A stretch of DNA of 64,000 nt from Devosia sp. 67-54 (GCF_001899075.1 NZ_MKVA01000011.1:186001-250000), one strand, 5' to 3'; numbered from the stretch's first letter, positions 38,526 through 50,060 are shown. Made by a program: numbers and translations. The notes: a model not told the origin generated them from the sequence alone.

Positions 38526-39644
38526 ATGAAAGTTACTCTCGAGCGCAATGCGCTGCTGAAATCGCTGGGCCACGTCCACCGCGTGGTGGAGCGGCGCAAC
38601 ACCTATCCCATCCTTGCCAACGTGCTGATGAAGGCTGCCAATGGCAGCCTCGACCTGCGCGCCACCGACCTCGACATCGAGGTGACCGAGGCCGTGCCGG
38701 CGATGGTGGCGACCGCCGGCACCACCACGGTGCCGGCGCACACCCTCTACGAGATCGTGCGCAAGCTCGCCGACGGCGCCGAAGTCCGGCTCGAGACCGA
38801 CGGCGCCGAGCAGATGCTGCTCACCTCCGGCCGCTCGCGCTTCCATCTGGCGTGCCTCAGCCCCGACAGCTTCCCCGACCTCAAATCCGGCGCCTTCAGC
38901 CACCAGTTCACGCTGCCCGCCGCGACCCTGCGCGAGCTCATCGAGCGCACCCAGTTCGCCATCTCGAATGAAGAGACGCGCTACTACCTCAACGGCATCT
39001 ACGTGCACACGCTCGAGGTCGACAAGCAGCCGGTGCTGCGCGCCGTCGCCACCGATGGCCACCGCATGGCCCGCGCCGAAACCGAGGCGCCCGAGGGCTC
39101 GCGCGGCATGCCCGGCATCATCATCCCGAAAAAGACCGTGGGCGAGGTGCAGAAGCTGCTCGATGGCGCCGAGGGCGATGTCGGCATCGAGATCTCCGAC
39201 ACCAAGATCCGCTTCACGCTGGGCGGCGTGGTGCTGCTGTCGAAGCTGATCGAGGGCACCTTCCCCGATTACGATCGCGTCACCCCCAAGAATAACGACA
39301 AGCAGCTCACCGTCGATCGCGGCTCCTTCGCCACCGCCGTCGACCGCGTCTCCACCATCGCTTCCGATCGCGGCGGCAAGGCGGTGAAGCTCGCCGTCAA
39401 GGACGGCAACCTCGAATTGTCCGTCACTAACCCCGACCACGGCACCGCCACCGAGGAGGTCGCCGTCGAGTTCGAGCCCGAAAGCTTCGAGATCGGCTTC
39501 AACGCCCGCTATCTGCTCGACATCATCGGCCAGATCAAATCCGACAACGCCATCTTCCTGTTCAACGACGCCGGCTCCCCGACGCTGGTCAAGGAAGACG
39601 GCGACGCCCGCGCCCTCTACGTGCTGATGCCGATGCGGGTGTAG
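38526..39644 (+). CDS. dnaN: DNA polymerase III sliding clamp (beta subunit)
   Basis: 372 residues, the standard size for three clamp folds. The N-terminus is MKVTLERNALLKSLGHVHRVVERRNTYPILANVLM. Further motifs are FHLACLSPDSFPDL, RYYLNGIYVHT, ATDGHRMARAET, FPDYDRVTPKNNDKQ, FNARYLLDIIGQI and the C-terminal ALYVLMPMRV. It follows dnaA after a short hypothetical gene and is followed by recF. Confidence 0.98.
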   Translation: MKVTLERNALLKSLGHVHRVVERRNTYPILANVLMKAANGSLDLRATDLDIEVTEAVPAMVATAGTTTVPAHTLYEIVRKLADGAEVRLETDGAEQMLLTSGRSRFHLACLSPDSFPDLKSGAFSHQFTLPAATLRELIERTQFAISNEETRYYLNGIYVHTLEVDKQPVLRAVATDGHRMARAETEAPEGSRGMPGIIIPKKTVGEVQKLLDGAEGDVGIEISDTKIRFTLGGVVLLSKLIEGTFPDYDRVTPKNNDKQLTVDRGSFATAVDRVSTIASDRGGKAVKLAVKDGNLELSVTNPDHGTATEEVAVEFEPESFEIGFNARYLLDIIGQIKSDNAIFLFNDAGSPTLVKEDGDARALYVLMPMRV

Positions 39645-39735
39645 CCCCCCGCGACTGGCCGCCATCGAGGCGAGGCGCGCCGCGCCGGGGGGAGGAGGGC
39701 GGTGCCCTCCTTCGCCCATTGTGCTACCCACGCTC

Positions 39736-40848
39736 ATGCCCGACCGTCACCTCTCCCGCCTGCGCCTCAGCGCCTTCCGCAACTACGCTTCCGCCGCGCT
39801 CGATCTCGACGGGCGACATCTGGTGCTGACCGGGCCGAACGGTGCCGGCAAGACCAATCTGCTCGAGGCGGTGTCGCTGCTCAGCCCCGGCCGCGGCCTG
39901 CGCCGCGCCGCATTCGACACGCTGGGCAACCATGCCTCCGACCAGCCCTGGGCCGTCGCCGCCACCATCGAGACGCCGGACGGGCCGGCCGATATCGGCA
40001 CCGGCGCCGCCGACGATGGCGGCCGCCGCGTTCGCATCAACGGCGCCAACGCCCGCACCATCGAGCAGCTGAGCGACTATCTGCGCCTGCTCTGGCTCAC
40101 CCCGGCGATGGATGGCCTGTTCACCGGCCCGGCAAGCGAGCGCCGCCGCTTCCTCGACCGGCTGGTGACGACGCTGATCCCGTCGCATTCGAGCGCGGTG
40201 GCCGACTACGACAAGGCCATGCGCCAGCGCAACCGCCTGCTCGAGGAGGACGCCGATCCGCTCTGGCTCAACGCGCTCGAGGCCGAGATGGCGGCGCACG
40301 CCGCCGCGCTGCATTTCGCCCGCGCCGATGCGGTCGCGCACCTGCAGCACCGCATCGGCGAAAGCCTCGACGATGCCGCCTTCCCCGCCGCGCATCTGTC
40401 GCTGACGCCGCTGTTCGACGACCGGCCCGAACCCGCCGCCTCGCCCGATCTCGAGACCGAGCTCAAAGCCATCTGGGCCGCCTCGCGCGCTCTCGACCGC
40501 GCCGCCGGCCGCACCATCGCCGGGCCGCACCGCGTCGATCTCGAGGTGCTCTACGCGCAAAAGCAGATGCCCGCCGCGCTCGGCTCCACCGGCGAGCAGA
40601 AGGCGCTGCTGGTCGGGCTGGTGCTGGCGCAGGCCCGGCTGGTCAAGGCGCAGACCGGCATCGTGCCGTTCCTGCTGCTCGACGAGATCGCCGCCCATCT
40701 CGATCCCGACCGCCGCGCCGCGCTGTTCGCCGCGCTCGACGCGCTCGCCACCCAGTGCCTGATGACCGGCACCGACCCCATGCTGTTCGACGCCCTCGGC
40801 CCCCGGGCCCAGCGCGTCACCGTGCGCGACGGCCGCCTCGATGCCTAG
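39736..40848 (+). CDS. recF: DNA replication and repair protein RecF
   Basis: SMC-like ATPase that loads RecA at gaps. The 370-residue protein has Walker A HLVLTGPNGAGKTNLLEAVS (about 30-48). TGPASERRRFLDRLV follows, then the signature-like region GSTGEQKALLVGLVLAQA and Walker B FLLLDEIAAHLDPDRR. The ATG at 39736 gives the natural start. Its end overlaps the next small gene by eight bases. Confidence 0.96.
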   Translation: MPDRHLSRLRLSAFRNYASAALDLDGRHLVLTGPNGAGKTNLLEAVSLLSPGRGLRRAAFDTLGNHASDQPWAVAATIETPDGPADIGTGAADDGGRRVRINGANARTIEQLSDYLRLLWLTPAMDGLFTGPASERRRFLDRLVTTLIPSHSSAVADYDKAMRQRNRLLEEDADPLWLNALEAEMAAHAAALHFARADAVAHLQHRIGESLDDAAFPAAHLSLTPLFDDRPEPAASPDLETELKAIWAASRALDRAAGRTIAGPHRVDLEVLYAQKQMPAALGSTGEQKALLVGLVLAQARLVKAQTGIVPFLLLDEIAAHLDPDRRAALFAALDALATQCLMTGTDPMLFDALGPRAQRVTVRDGRLDA

Positions 40849-41185
40849 CGCCACCTACGAGCTGTTCCTTGCCGCCATGCGCGGCCGCCGGCAGATCGTC
40901 TGCCTCTACCAGGGCCATCGCCGCGAGCTCTGCCCGATCCTGCTCGGCCGCACCGGGCTTGAGGAAAAGTGCCTTGCCTACCAGTTCGGCGGCGACACTT
41001 CGGCCGGCCGCCTTCCCGCTGCCGGCGAGTGGAAATGCCTGAAGCTCAGGGATGTTCGCGACGCCGTCCTGCGCGATGGTCCGTGGCGCAGCGGCGCCGC
41101 TCATTCCACTGCCCAGACCTGCATGAAAATGGTCGAATACGACGTCAATCCCGCCAGTCCGTACCACCCGGTCTTCAGGCTCTAG
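40841..41185 (+). CDS. Conserved hypothetical protein overlapping recF
   Basis: 114 residues. The text RRQIVCLYQGHRRELCPILLGRTG, LAYQFGGDTSAGRLP, EWKCLKLRDVRDAVLRDGPWRSG and AQTCMKMVEYDVN suggests a compact beta-rich domain with five Cys. I recall similar uncharacterised proteins in Rhizobiales but no named function. The ATG overlaps the recF stop region by eight bases, so it is translationally coupled and probably co-transcribed. Confidence 0.75.
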   Translation: MPSATYELFLAAMRGRRQIVCLYQGHRRELCPILLGRTGLEEKCLAYQFGGDTSAGRLPAAGEWKCLKLRDVRDAVLRDGPWRSGAAHSTAQTCMKMVEYDVNPASPYHPVFRL

Positions 41186-41283
41186 CCGCACGCCGCGCCG
41201 GAACGCCGCCGAATCGGCCCAAATCCCTTGAAATCTGGCCAAAAAACGCCATTTCTCTTGGGTATCCCTCCCCAATGATCTAG

Positions 41284-41303
41284 ACCGCTCGAAAGCGGTT
41301 TTC
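41284..41303 (+). terminator. Short hairpin with U-run before gyrB
   Basis: ACCGCT-CGAA-AGCGGT (41284-41299) followed by TTTTC. Six-base stem; it may end the dnaN-recF transcript or act in the gyrB leader, as it is 21 nt before the gyrB start. Confidence 0.5.
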
Positions 41304-41323
41304 GAGCCTGATTCGGAGCCTGA

Positions 41324-43788
<2,465 letters not shown>

Positions 43789-43789
<1 letters not shown>

Positions 43790-44055
43790 TGCTGCGCAAC
43801 AGCCGCGATATCATCAAGCGGCTGGAGCAGGATGGTTTCGTGTTGGTGCACATTGTGGGATCGCACCATAAGTTCCGACATGCCGACGGTCGCGTCGTAA
43901 GCGTACAGCACCCGCGCCGCGACATCCCGCTTGGCACGGTGTTTTCGATCTACAAGCAGGCACAATGGCCGAAGGGGAAGCGCAATGAGCGACCGGTTCT
44001 ATATCGGCCTCGTCCACAAGGACCCCGATTCCAGTTACGGCATCTCGTTTCCTGA
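43789..44055 (+). CDS. hicA: HicA-type mRNA interferase toxin with extended C-terminus
   Basis: The core matches HicA: MLRNSRDIIKRLEQDGFVLV, GSHHKFRHADGRVVSVQHPR with the catalytic His, and IPLGTVFSIYKQAQWPK. HicA is normally about 60 residues and would end here, but this frame continues for about 24 residues (RNERPVLYRPRPQGPRF...). It runs 71 nt into hicB, giving 88 residues. The tail is just hicB read out of frame. The ATG overlaps the gyrB stop codon (TGATG), so toxin translation may be coupled to gyrB. Confidence 0.85.
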
Positions 44056-44272
44056 CGTGCCAGGCGTCATCTCGGCCGAAGATACGTTCGAGGCCGTATT
44101 GCGCGAAGGCGCCGTTGCGCTAGATTTTGCCCTGGAGGATTGGCCCGGCGGCCCGCCCGCGCCGCGGACCATCGAGCAGTTGCGGCAGGACCCGGAGTTC
44201 CGGGAATGGGCCGAGGGCGCCATCATCGTCGCCGTCCGGCCCAATGCCTTCGTCTATCAGGCCGCCCAATAG
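43985..44272 (+). CDS. hicB: HicB-type antitoxin
   Basis: 95 residues with the partial RNase H-like HicB fold: FYIGLVHKDPDSSYGISFPDVPGVISAEDTFEAVLREG...LEDW. The C-terminal part lacks an obvious ribbon-helix-helix or HTH domain. GGGGAAG five bases before the ATG is a good ribosome site, so the antitoxin can be made independently of the toxin. It pairs with the hicA immediately upstream. Confidence 0.88.
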   Translation: MSDRFYIGLVHKDPDSSYGISFPDVPGVISAEDTFEAVLREGAVALDFALEDWPGGPPAPRTIEQLRQDPEFREWAEGAIIVAVRPNAFVYQAAQ

Positions 44273-44489
44273 CGCCGTCCGGCTGTCGATAGCCGCCCCA
44301 AACCGGCCGCCGCCCCTTGTTGCCCGGCAAGCACAGGGCTAAGCAGGCTGGTCGGGTTCACATAAACCGGCCACATTTGACTCCAAGAACGGTGGGGTTG
44401 GTCGGCTGCCCGGCCGGTGCGGATTCGCGGCCGGTCGTTCCCCGCGTATTCGGGGCAACCGTGACCTACGGACAATCGGGGCTCTGTTC

Positions 44490-46727
44490 ATGGATTTCGA
44501 GATTTCGCCCGAGGATCGCATCGGCGGCGCGCAGCGTGGCCGCAAGGCGAAGGCGAAACCGGCGGCAAAGCCCCGCAAGCCCAGGAAGGGCGAACGGGTC
44601 GAACCGGGATTTGGCGGCGGCTTCTTCACCGCCGCCGATGCCTATGACGACGACGAGCCGCCGCGCCGCGGCCGCGCCCCCAAGCCGCAGAAGAAGCAGC
44701 CCCGCGGCCGCAAGCAGCGCAAATCCTTCAGCCTGTGGCGGCTGTTCGGCCGGCTGATCTACTGGGTGGCCACCCTCGGCATCGTCGGCGCCCTGTGCGT
44801 TGCCGGCGTGGTCTACTACTACTGGATGCAGATGCCGGCGGTGAGCACCTGGGCGGTGCCCGAGCGCCCGGCCAACATCCGCATCGTCGCCGCCGACGGC
44901 CAGATGATGTCGAACCGCGGCAAGATGGGCGGCGAGGCCGTCGCCCTGGCCGATCTGCCCGATTACGTGCCCGAGGCCTTCATCGCCATCGAGGACAAGC
45001 GCTTCTACCAGCATTTCGGCATCGACGTGTGGGGGCTGGGCGCCGTGGCGGTCGAAAGCCTCAAGGCCCGCCACGTCACCCGCGGCGCCTCGACCATCAC
45101 CCAGCAGCTCGCCAAGAATCTGTTCCTCACCCCCGACCAGACCCTCGGCCGCAAGGTGCAGGAGGCGCTGCTCGCCCTCTGGCTCGAGCACAATTACACC
45201 AAGGACCAGATCCTCGACCTGTATCTGAACCGGGTGTTTTTCGGCAACAACGCCACCGGCATCGAGGCCGCCTCGCAGACCTATTTCGGCAAATCCGCCA
45301 AGAATCTGTCGCTGGGCGAAGCAGCCATCCTCGCCGGCTCCATGCAGGCGCCGTCGCGCCTCAACCCCAAGGGCGACCCCAAGCTGGTCGAGGCGCGCCA
45401 GAAGCTGGTGCTGCAGGCCATGGCCGACCAGGGCTATATCAGCCAGAAGGAGGCCGACGCCGCCACCGTCGATCCGGGCCAGGACATCCGCACCAAGGTC
45501 GCGGGCTCGGAATCCTATGTCGCCGACTGGGTCGAGCAGATCGTCCAGTCCTATATCGGCGACGTCAAGGAAGACATCGTCGTCTACACCACCATCAACT
45601 GGGACCTGCAGAAGGAAGCCGAATTCCTGGTCAAGGAGGCGGTGGCCGAGCAGGGCCCGAAATACCATTTCACCCAGGGCGCGCTGGTGGCGGTCGATAC
45701 CTCGGGCGCGGTGCGCGCCGTGGTCGGCGGCGCCGACTACCAGAAGAGCCAGTACAACCGCGCCGTCACCTCGCGCCGGCAGCCGGGCTCCACCTTCAAG
45801 CCCTTCGTCTACATGGCGGCGATGGAGAAGGGCTACACGCCAGACACCATGTCGCAGGACGCGCCGATCAACATCAATGGCTGGTCGCCCAACGACGCCG
45901 ACAACAAATTCATGGGCCCGATCACGCTGCGCGACGCGCTGGCCTATTCGCGCAACACCGTCGCCGCCCAGCTCGCCTGGATTGTCGGCCCCGACAAGGT
46001 GGTCGAGGTGGCGCAGCGTCTCGGCATCTCCTCGCCGCTGCAGCCGGTGCCCTCGATCGCGCTCGGTACCCAGGAGGTGTCGCTGCTCGAGCTCACCTCG
46101 GCCTATGTGCCCTTCGCCAATGGCGGCAATGGCGTCATCGCCAATGTCGTCACCCGCATCGAAACCGCCAGCGGCAAGGTGCTGTACGAGGCCTCGCCGG
46201 CCGGCCCCGGCCAGGTCATCTCGCCCACCGTGGTCGGCGAGATGAACGACATGCTCTCGACCGCCCTCGACATCGGCACCGGCAAGCACGCCAAGCTCGC
46301 CGGCTGGCAGATCGGCGGCAAGACCGGCACCAGCCAGAAGGCGCGCGACGCGGTGTTCGTCGGTTTCACCTCGCGCATGGTCACCGGCGTCTGGCTCGGC
46401 AACGACGACGACACCCCCACCACCCTGGCCGGCGGCTCGGTGCCAACGCAGATCTGGTCCGACTTCATGGCCAAGGCGCATCAGGGCCTGACCCCGCAGA
46501 ACCTGCCTGACGCGTCCTCCGCCGCCGTGCCCGCCTCCGAGCTGCAGCCCAACGATCCGATCGGGGCGCTGGCCGCCGGCGACGGCCAGCCGGGCGGCAC
46601 CGGCGCGCTGCCCGACGGCCAGCCCGCCCCCACCGACCTGACCGGCGCCCAGCCGGCGCAACCCGCCAAACGCTCGCCCAAGACCATCGGCGACATGCTC
46701 AAGGGCCTGTTCGGCGGCGGCAACTGA
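44490..46727 (+). CDS. Class A penicillin-binding protein (PBP1A-like)
   Basis: Bifunctional peptidoglycan glycosyltransferase/transpeptidase, 745 residues. A long basic cytoplasmic N-terminus (about 1-80) precedes one membrane helix (about 90-112). The GT51 domain has FIAIEDKRFYQHFGID with the catalytic Glu, GASTITQQLAKNLFL and EAAILAGSMQAPSRLNP. The transpeptidase domain has SRRQPGSTFKPFVY (SxxK), YSRNTVAAQ (SxN) and GGKTGTSQKARD (KTG). A Pro/Gly-rich tail follows. It stands alone after hicAB, convergent with the LacI-type gene. Confidence 0.94.
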   Translation: MDFEISPEDRIGGAQRGRKAKAKPAAKPRKPRKGERVEPGFGGGFFTAADAYDDDEPPRRGRAPKPQKKQPRGRKQRKSFSLWRLFGRLIYWVATLGIVGALCVAGVVYYYWMQMPAVSTWAVPERPANIRIVAADGQMMSNRGKMGGEAVALADLPDYVPEAFIAIEDKRFYQHFGIDVWGLGAVAVESLKARHVTRGASTITQQLAKNLFLTPDQTLGRKVQEALLALWLEHNYTKDQILDLYLNRVFFGNNATGIEAASQTYFGKSAKNLSLGEAAILAGSMQAPSRLNPKGDPKLVEARQKLVLQAMADQGYISQKEADAATVDPGQDIRTKVAGSESYVADWVEQIVQSYIGDVKEDIVVYTTINWDLQKEAEFLVKEAVAEQGPKYHFTQGALVAVDTSGAVRAVVGGADYQKSQYNRAVTSRRQPGSTFKPFVYMAAMEKGYTPDTMSQDAPININGWSPNDADNKFMGPITLRDALAYSRNTVAAQLAWIVGPDKVVEVAQRLGISSPLQPVPSIALGTQEVSLLELTSAYVPFANGGNGVIANVVTRIETASGKVLYEASPAGPGQVISPTVVGEMNDMLSTALDIGTGKHAKLAGWQIGGKTGTSQKARDAVFVGFTSRMVTGVWLGNDDDTPTTLAGGSVPTQIWSDFMAKAHQGLTPQNLPDASSAAVPASELQPNDPIGALAAGDGQPGGTGALPDGQPAPTDLTGAQPAQPAKRSPKTIGDMLKGLFGGGN

Positions 46728-46766
46728 CGTCGTCCGCACCGCCCGCTCGCCACCGCGGCCGCGCCC

Positions 46767-47789
46767 TCAGGCGGCGCGTACGGTGCTGCCGCGCGCCTTG
46801 ATGGAGAAGCCGACGTCGATCTGCGGCTGCCTGGGGCGGCGGCCGGAGCCGCGGATGATGTCGAGGATCGCCTGCGCCGCCCAGGTGCCCATCTGCTGGC
46901 GCTCGGTCGACACCGAGGTCAGCGGCGGCACCGCCGCGACGCAGTAATCGAGGTCGTTGAAGCCGATGATGGCCAGCTCGTCGGGCACGCGCATGCCGCG
47001 GCGCTGACACTCGAACAGCGTGCCGAGCGCCAGATCGTCATTGCAGGTGAAGACCGCCGTCACCTCCGGCACCGCGGCGACGATACGGGCGAACAGCTCG
47101 CCGCCCATGGCGACGTCGGAGGGGCGCGGCGAGGCGCCGACGAGGCCTTTGGTGGACAGGCCGAGCTCGTCCATGGCCCGCTGGTAGCCGGCGTGGCGCC
47201 GGCGGGCGCGCGGGTCGGCGCGGGCGGTGAGGTGGGCGATGCGCCGATGCCCCAGATCGTAGAGGTAGCGCACCGCGGCGGCGCCGGCCGCGGCGTGATC
47301 GAGGCCGATATTGAGGTCGATCGGGGTGTCGGTGACGTCCATGGTCTGCACCACCGGTACGCCGGCGTTCCGGAGCATCTGGCGCGAGCGCTCGGTCTGG
47401 TCGACCCCCGCGAGGATCATCGCCTCGGGGTGGTAGCCGAGCAGCGTCTGGATGGCGCGCTCTTCCTCGATCTCGGAATAGCGCACGTTCGACACCAGCA
47501 CCTGGATGCCGGCCGGGTTGAGCACGTCCTGGATGGCGCCGAGATAGTCGTCGAACACGCCATTGGTGAGCGACGGCACGACGACGCCGACGATGTGGGT
47601 GCGGGTGGAGGCGAGCGCGCTCGCCAGGTGGTTGGGGATGTAGTTGAGCGTATGCACCGCCGCGTCGATGCGGGCCCGCAGGGCGTCCGACACCATCTCG
47701 GGATGGCGGATGGCGCGCGACACCGTGACCGGGCTGACGCCGGCCCGCGCGGCGACGTCCGCCAAGGTCGCGCGGCTCCTGTTGCTCAA
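46767..47789 (-). CDS. LacI-family transcriptional regulator
   Basis: 340 residues. The HTH with hinge is TLADVAARAGVSPVTVSRAI...NYIPNHLASALASTRTHIVGVVVP. The periplasmic-binding-like sensor has VFDDYLGAIQDVLN, AGYQRAMDELG, FTCNDDLALGTLFECQRRG and IIGFNDLDYC. It resembles sugar-acid (gluconate) regulators, but the ligand is not certain. The TTG start has GGGGA seven bases upstream. No sugar genes are adjacent. A 12-bp palindrome (47837-47848) upstream may be its operator. Confidence 0.88.
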   Translation of the reverse strand: MSNRSRATLADVAARAGVSPVTVSRAIRHPEMVSDALRARIDAAVHTLNYIPNHLASALASTRTHIVGVVVPSLTNGVFDDYLGAIQDVLNPAGIQVLVSNVRYSEIEEERAIQTLLGYHPEAMILAGVDQTERSRQMLRNAGVPVVQTMDVTDTPIDLNIGLDHAAAGAAAVRYLYDLGHRRIAHLTARADPRARRRHAGYQRAMDELGLSTKGLVGASPRPSDVAMGGELFARIVAAVPEVTAVFTCNDDLALGTLFECQRRGMRVPDELAIIGFNDLDYCVAAVPPLTSVSTERQQMGTWAAQAILDIIRGSGRRPRQPQIDVGFSIKARGSTVRAA

Positions 47790-47836
47790 GACATGTCCCC
47801 GAGCCCCCAGCGGCCCCGCCTCTTCTTAGTTGAACG

Positions 47837-47848
47837 GCAGGCGCCTGC
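47837..47848. promoter_or_regulatory. Perfect palindrome upstream of the LacI-type gene
   Basis: GCAGGCGCCTGC is perfectly symmetric with a central CG-containing core, as in many LacI-family operators. It lies 48 nt before the start codon, suited to autoregulation. Confidence 0.4.
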
Positions 47849-47882
47849 AAATGCTCGGGACGCGTCGCCGGCGCCGGGAAAA

Positions 47883-47912
47883 GGGCGCCCCGGCAACCGG
47901 GACGCCCGTTTT
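47883..47912. terminator. Terminator between the RlpA-like and LacI-type genes
   Basis: An 11-bp stem with one mismatch (GGGCGCCCCGG with CCGGGACGCCC, 47883-47907). AAAA lies on the left and GTTTT on the right, so it works on both strands. It mainly stops leftward RlpA transcripts. Confidence 0.75.
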
Positions 47913-47931
47913 GTCTGCTGCGAAACTGGAG

Positions 47932-48291
47932 CTAGACGCGGGTGATGCACACCTTGCCGGTGCCGGCGGGGATGATCCCCAATTGCCGCCCCGCGGCCTT
48001 GCTCAGGTCGATGATGCGGCCCCTGACATAGGGACCGCGGTCGTTGATGGTCACCTTGATGACCTTGCCGGTCTGCTGGTTCTCCACCCGTACGACCGAG
48101 CCCAGCGGCAAAGTCTTGTGGGCTGCGGTCATGGCGTTGGGGTTCATCCGTTCCCCACTCGCGGTTTTCTGTCCGGGCAAGGAATACCAGGACGCGCCAC
48201 CGCATTGATTGCTGCCGGCGAAACTGTCCCCAGTCACGAACGAACAACACCCCGTGACGAGGGCGGCGGCAACAACGATGTGCTTAATCAA
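47932..48291 (-). CDS. RlpA-like double-psi beta-barrel protein
   Basis: 119 residues. The signal sequence contains ALVTGCCSF, a possible lipobox. A single RlpA/DPBB domain follows: GGASWYSLPGQKTASGERMNP, TAAHKTLPLGSVVRVENQQTG, VTINDRGPYVRGRIIDLSKAA. It lacks a SPOR domain. Relatives act on peptidoglycan in the cell envelope; the Asp of NDRGPY is conserved. The start is TTG with a weak ribosome site. Confidence 0.88.
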   Translation of the reverse strand: MIKHIVVAAALVTGCCSFVTGDSFAGSNQCGGASWYSLPGQKTASGERMNPNAMTAAHKTLPLGSVVRVENQQTGKVIKVTINDRGPYVRGRIIDLSKAAGRQLGIIPAGTGKVCITRV

Positions 48292-48590
48292 ACGCTTTAC
48301 TCACGCTAGTTAACGACCCGTGAGCGTTAAATGTCGGGCCGTGGCGAGATTGTGGGCGAATCCGGGCAGGAGCAAATCCATCCCGGAACTGTTGCGCATG
48401 AAACACAGGACAATCGGTCGCGATTTCGACTCGATTGTGCTGGCGAAACAATGTGTTTCGGCAGCTCTTTGAAGACGCGTCCAGCGCCCGGCGCGTGGCG
48501 ATTTTTCCGCTCGAGCCCGTCGCAGCGTCGGAACAGGACACGATCTGGCGCCCTGACGGCCCGCCGCCCCGGCCCGCTCGGCGCCAATAT

Positions 48591-48606
48591 TTGACCAATT
48601 GATAAA
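48591..48606. promoter_or_regulatory. RutR-box-like operator upstream of preT
   Basis: TTGACCAATTGATAAA matches the E. coli RutR consensus TTGACCA-NN-TGGTCAA at all but two of its fixed positions; the left half is perfect. A RutR homologue is encoded at 54439-55074. Uracil or thymine would release it and induce preTA. Confidence 0.65.
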
Positions 48607-48633
48607 ATTTCCGGCTGTGCTAGCGTTGCCAGT

Positions 48634-48648
48634 CTGGAACGGTTCCAG
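48634..48648. promoter_or_regulatory. Perfect 15-bp palindrome upstream of preT
   Basis: CTGGAAC-G-GTTCCAG, 47 nt before the preT ATG. It is distinct from the RutR-like box and suggests a second regulator. GGAAC also begins the inverted repeat before mmsA. Confidence 0.55.
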
Positions 48649-48695
48649 CAACCGTTCTTGACCTGTTCGATGTTTGCGCTCTGGAGGAGAGGCGG

Positions 48696-50033
48696 ATGGG
48701 CGAGGGGATCCTCAAGGACGGCATTGCGGCGGGGCGGCTGGCCGAGAACCAGTACGTCTCCAATTTCGCCGATCTGCATCCGCCGTTCGTCGAGCACGAG
48801 GCCTTCGTCGAGGCCGACCGCTGCTATTTCTGCTACGACGCGCCGTGCCAGACGGCGTGCCCGACGTCGATCGACATCCCGCTCTTCATCCGCGAGATCC
48901 TGACCGACAATCCGCTGGGCGCCGCCAGGACCATCTTCGAGCAGAACATCCTGGGCGGCATGTGCGCCCGCGTCTGCCCCACCGAGCAATTGTGCGAAGA
49001 GGCCTGCGTGCGCGAGGAGGCCGAGGGCAAGCCGGTCAAGATCGGCATGCTGCAGCGCTACGCCACCGATGTCGCCATGGCCGAGGGCGCGCAGTTCTTC
49101 AGCCGCGGCGCCGAGACCGGCAGGCACGTCGCCATCGTCGGCGCCGGTCCGGCGGGCCTCGCCTGCGCGCACCGGCTCAGCATGCACGGCCATACCGTCA
49201 CCATCTTCGATGCGCGCCCCAAGCCGGGCGGCCTCAACGAATACGGAATTGCGTTCTACAAGACCATCGACGGCTTTGCCCAGCGCGAGGTGGACTACGT
49301 CACCGCCATCGGCGGCATCACCATCGAGACCGGCAAGGCGCTGGGCCAGGACTTCAGCCTGGCCGAGCTCGCCGGCAGATACGATGCGGTGTTCCTCGGC
49401 ATCGGGCTGGGCGGCGTCAACGCGCTGCGCGCCGAGGGCGAGGACGCCGAAGGCGTCGACAATGCCGTCGATTTCATCGCCACGCTGCGCCAGGCCTCCG
49501 ACCTCGGTGCGCTGCCCATCGGCCGCCGCGTGGTGGTGATCGGCGGCGGCATGACCGCGATCGATGCCGCGGTGCAGTCGAAGCTCCTGGGCGCCGAGGA
49601 AGTGACCATGGTCTATCGCCGCGGTCGCGAGCAGATGGGCGCCTCCGGCTTCGAGCAGGATCTGGCGGCGGCCAAGGGCGTCAACATCCGCAACTGGCTG
49701 GCGCCGCGCCGCGTGCTGACCGCCGGCGGCAAGGTCAGCGGCATCGAGCTCGGCTACATGCGCGTGGACGGCGACAGGCTGGTTGCCACCGGCGAGACCG
49801 CCACCATCGCCTGCGACCAGGTGTTCAAGGCCATCGGCCAGATGCTCGCCACCGACGGCGAGGGCGTCACCCTCATCGGCGGCAAGATCGAGGTCGACGC
49901 CGAGGGCCGCACCTCGATGCCCAAGGTCTGGGCCGGCGGCGATTGCGCCACCGGCGGCGACGACCTCACCGTCACCGCCGTCGCCGAAGGCCGCGACGCC
50001 GCCGAAAGCATCAACCGCTATTTGATGGGCTGA
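48696..50033 (+). CDS. preT: NAD-dependent dihydropyrimidine dehydrogenase subunit PreT
   Basis: Electron-input subunit of the enzyme that reduces uracil and thymine to their 5,6-dihydro forms. The 445-residue protein has two N-terminal iron-sulfur Cys groups (CYFCYDAPCQTACP and CARVCPTEQLCEEACV). FAD-binding HVAIVGAGPAGLACAHRL and the pyridine-nucleotide site VVVIGGGMTAIDAAVQ follow, with the closing FAD motif MPKVWAGGDCATGGDDLTV. It resembles the GltD-like half of mammalian DPYD. GGAGGAGAGG precedes the ATG. Its partner preA lies downstream, separated by an antisense hicBA pair. Confidence 0.94.
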   Translation: MGEGILKDGIAAGRLAENQYVSNFADLHPPFVEHEAFVEADRCYFCYDAPCQTACPTSIDIPLFIREILTDNPLGAARTIFEQNILGGMCARVCPTEQLCEEACVREEAEGKPVKIGMLQRYATDVAMAEGAQFFSRGAETGRHVAIVGAGPAGLACAHRLSMHGHTVTIFDARPKPGGLNEYGIAFYKTIDGFAQREVDYVTAIGGITIETGKALGQDFSLAELAGRYDAVFLGIGLGGVNALRAEGEDAEGVDNAVDFIATLRQASDLGALPIGRRVVVIGGGMTAIDAAVQSKLLGAEEVTMVYRRGREQMGASGFEQDLAAAKGVNIRNWLAPRRVLTAGGKVSGIELGYMRVDGDRLVATGETATIACDQVFKAIGQMLATDGEGVTLIGGKIEVDAEGRTSMPKVWAGGDCATGGDDLTVTAVAEGRDAAESINRYLMG

Positions 50034-50060
50034 GCGGTGAGAACGACAGCTCGTCCGTCC

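Larger units (their letters stand above)
48292..48695 (+). other. Control region upstream of preT
   Basis: About 400 nt without a gene, divergent from the RlpA-like gene. It holds a RutR-box-like site (48591-48606) and a perfect 15-bp palindrome (48634-48648), both within 110 nt of preT. The left 250 nt show nothing specific. Confidence 0.55.

Noticed and set aside
44466-46739. Long leftward open frame opposite the penicillin-binding protein gene
   Set aside because: No domain and antisense codon pattern; the rightward protein has all catalytic motifs.
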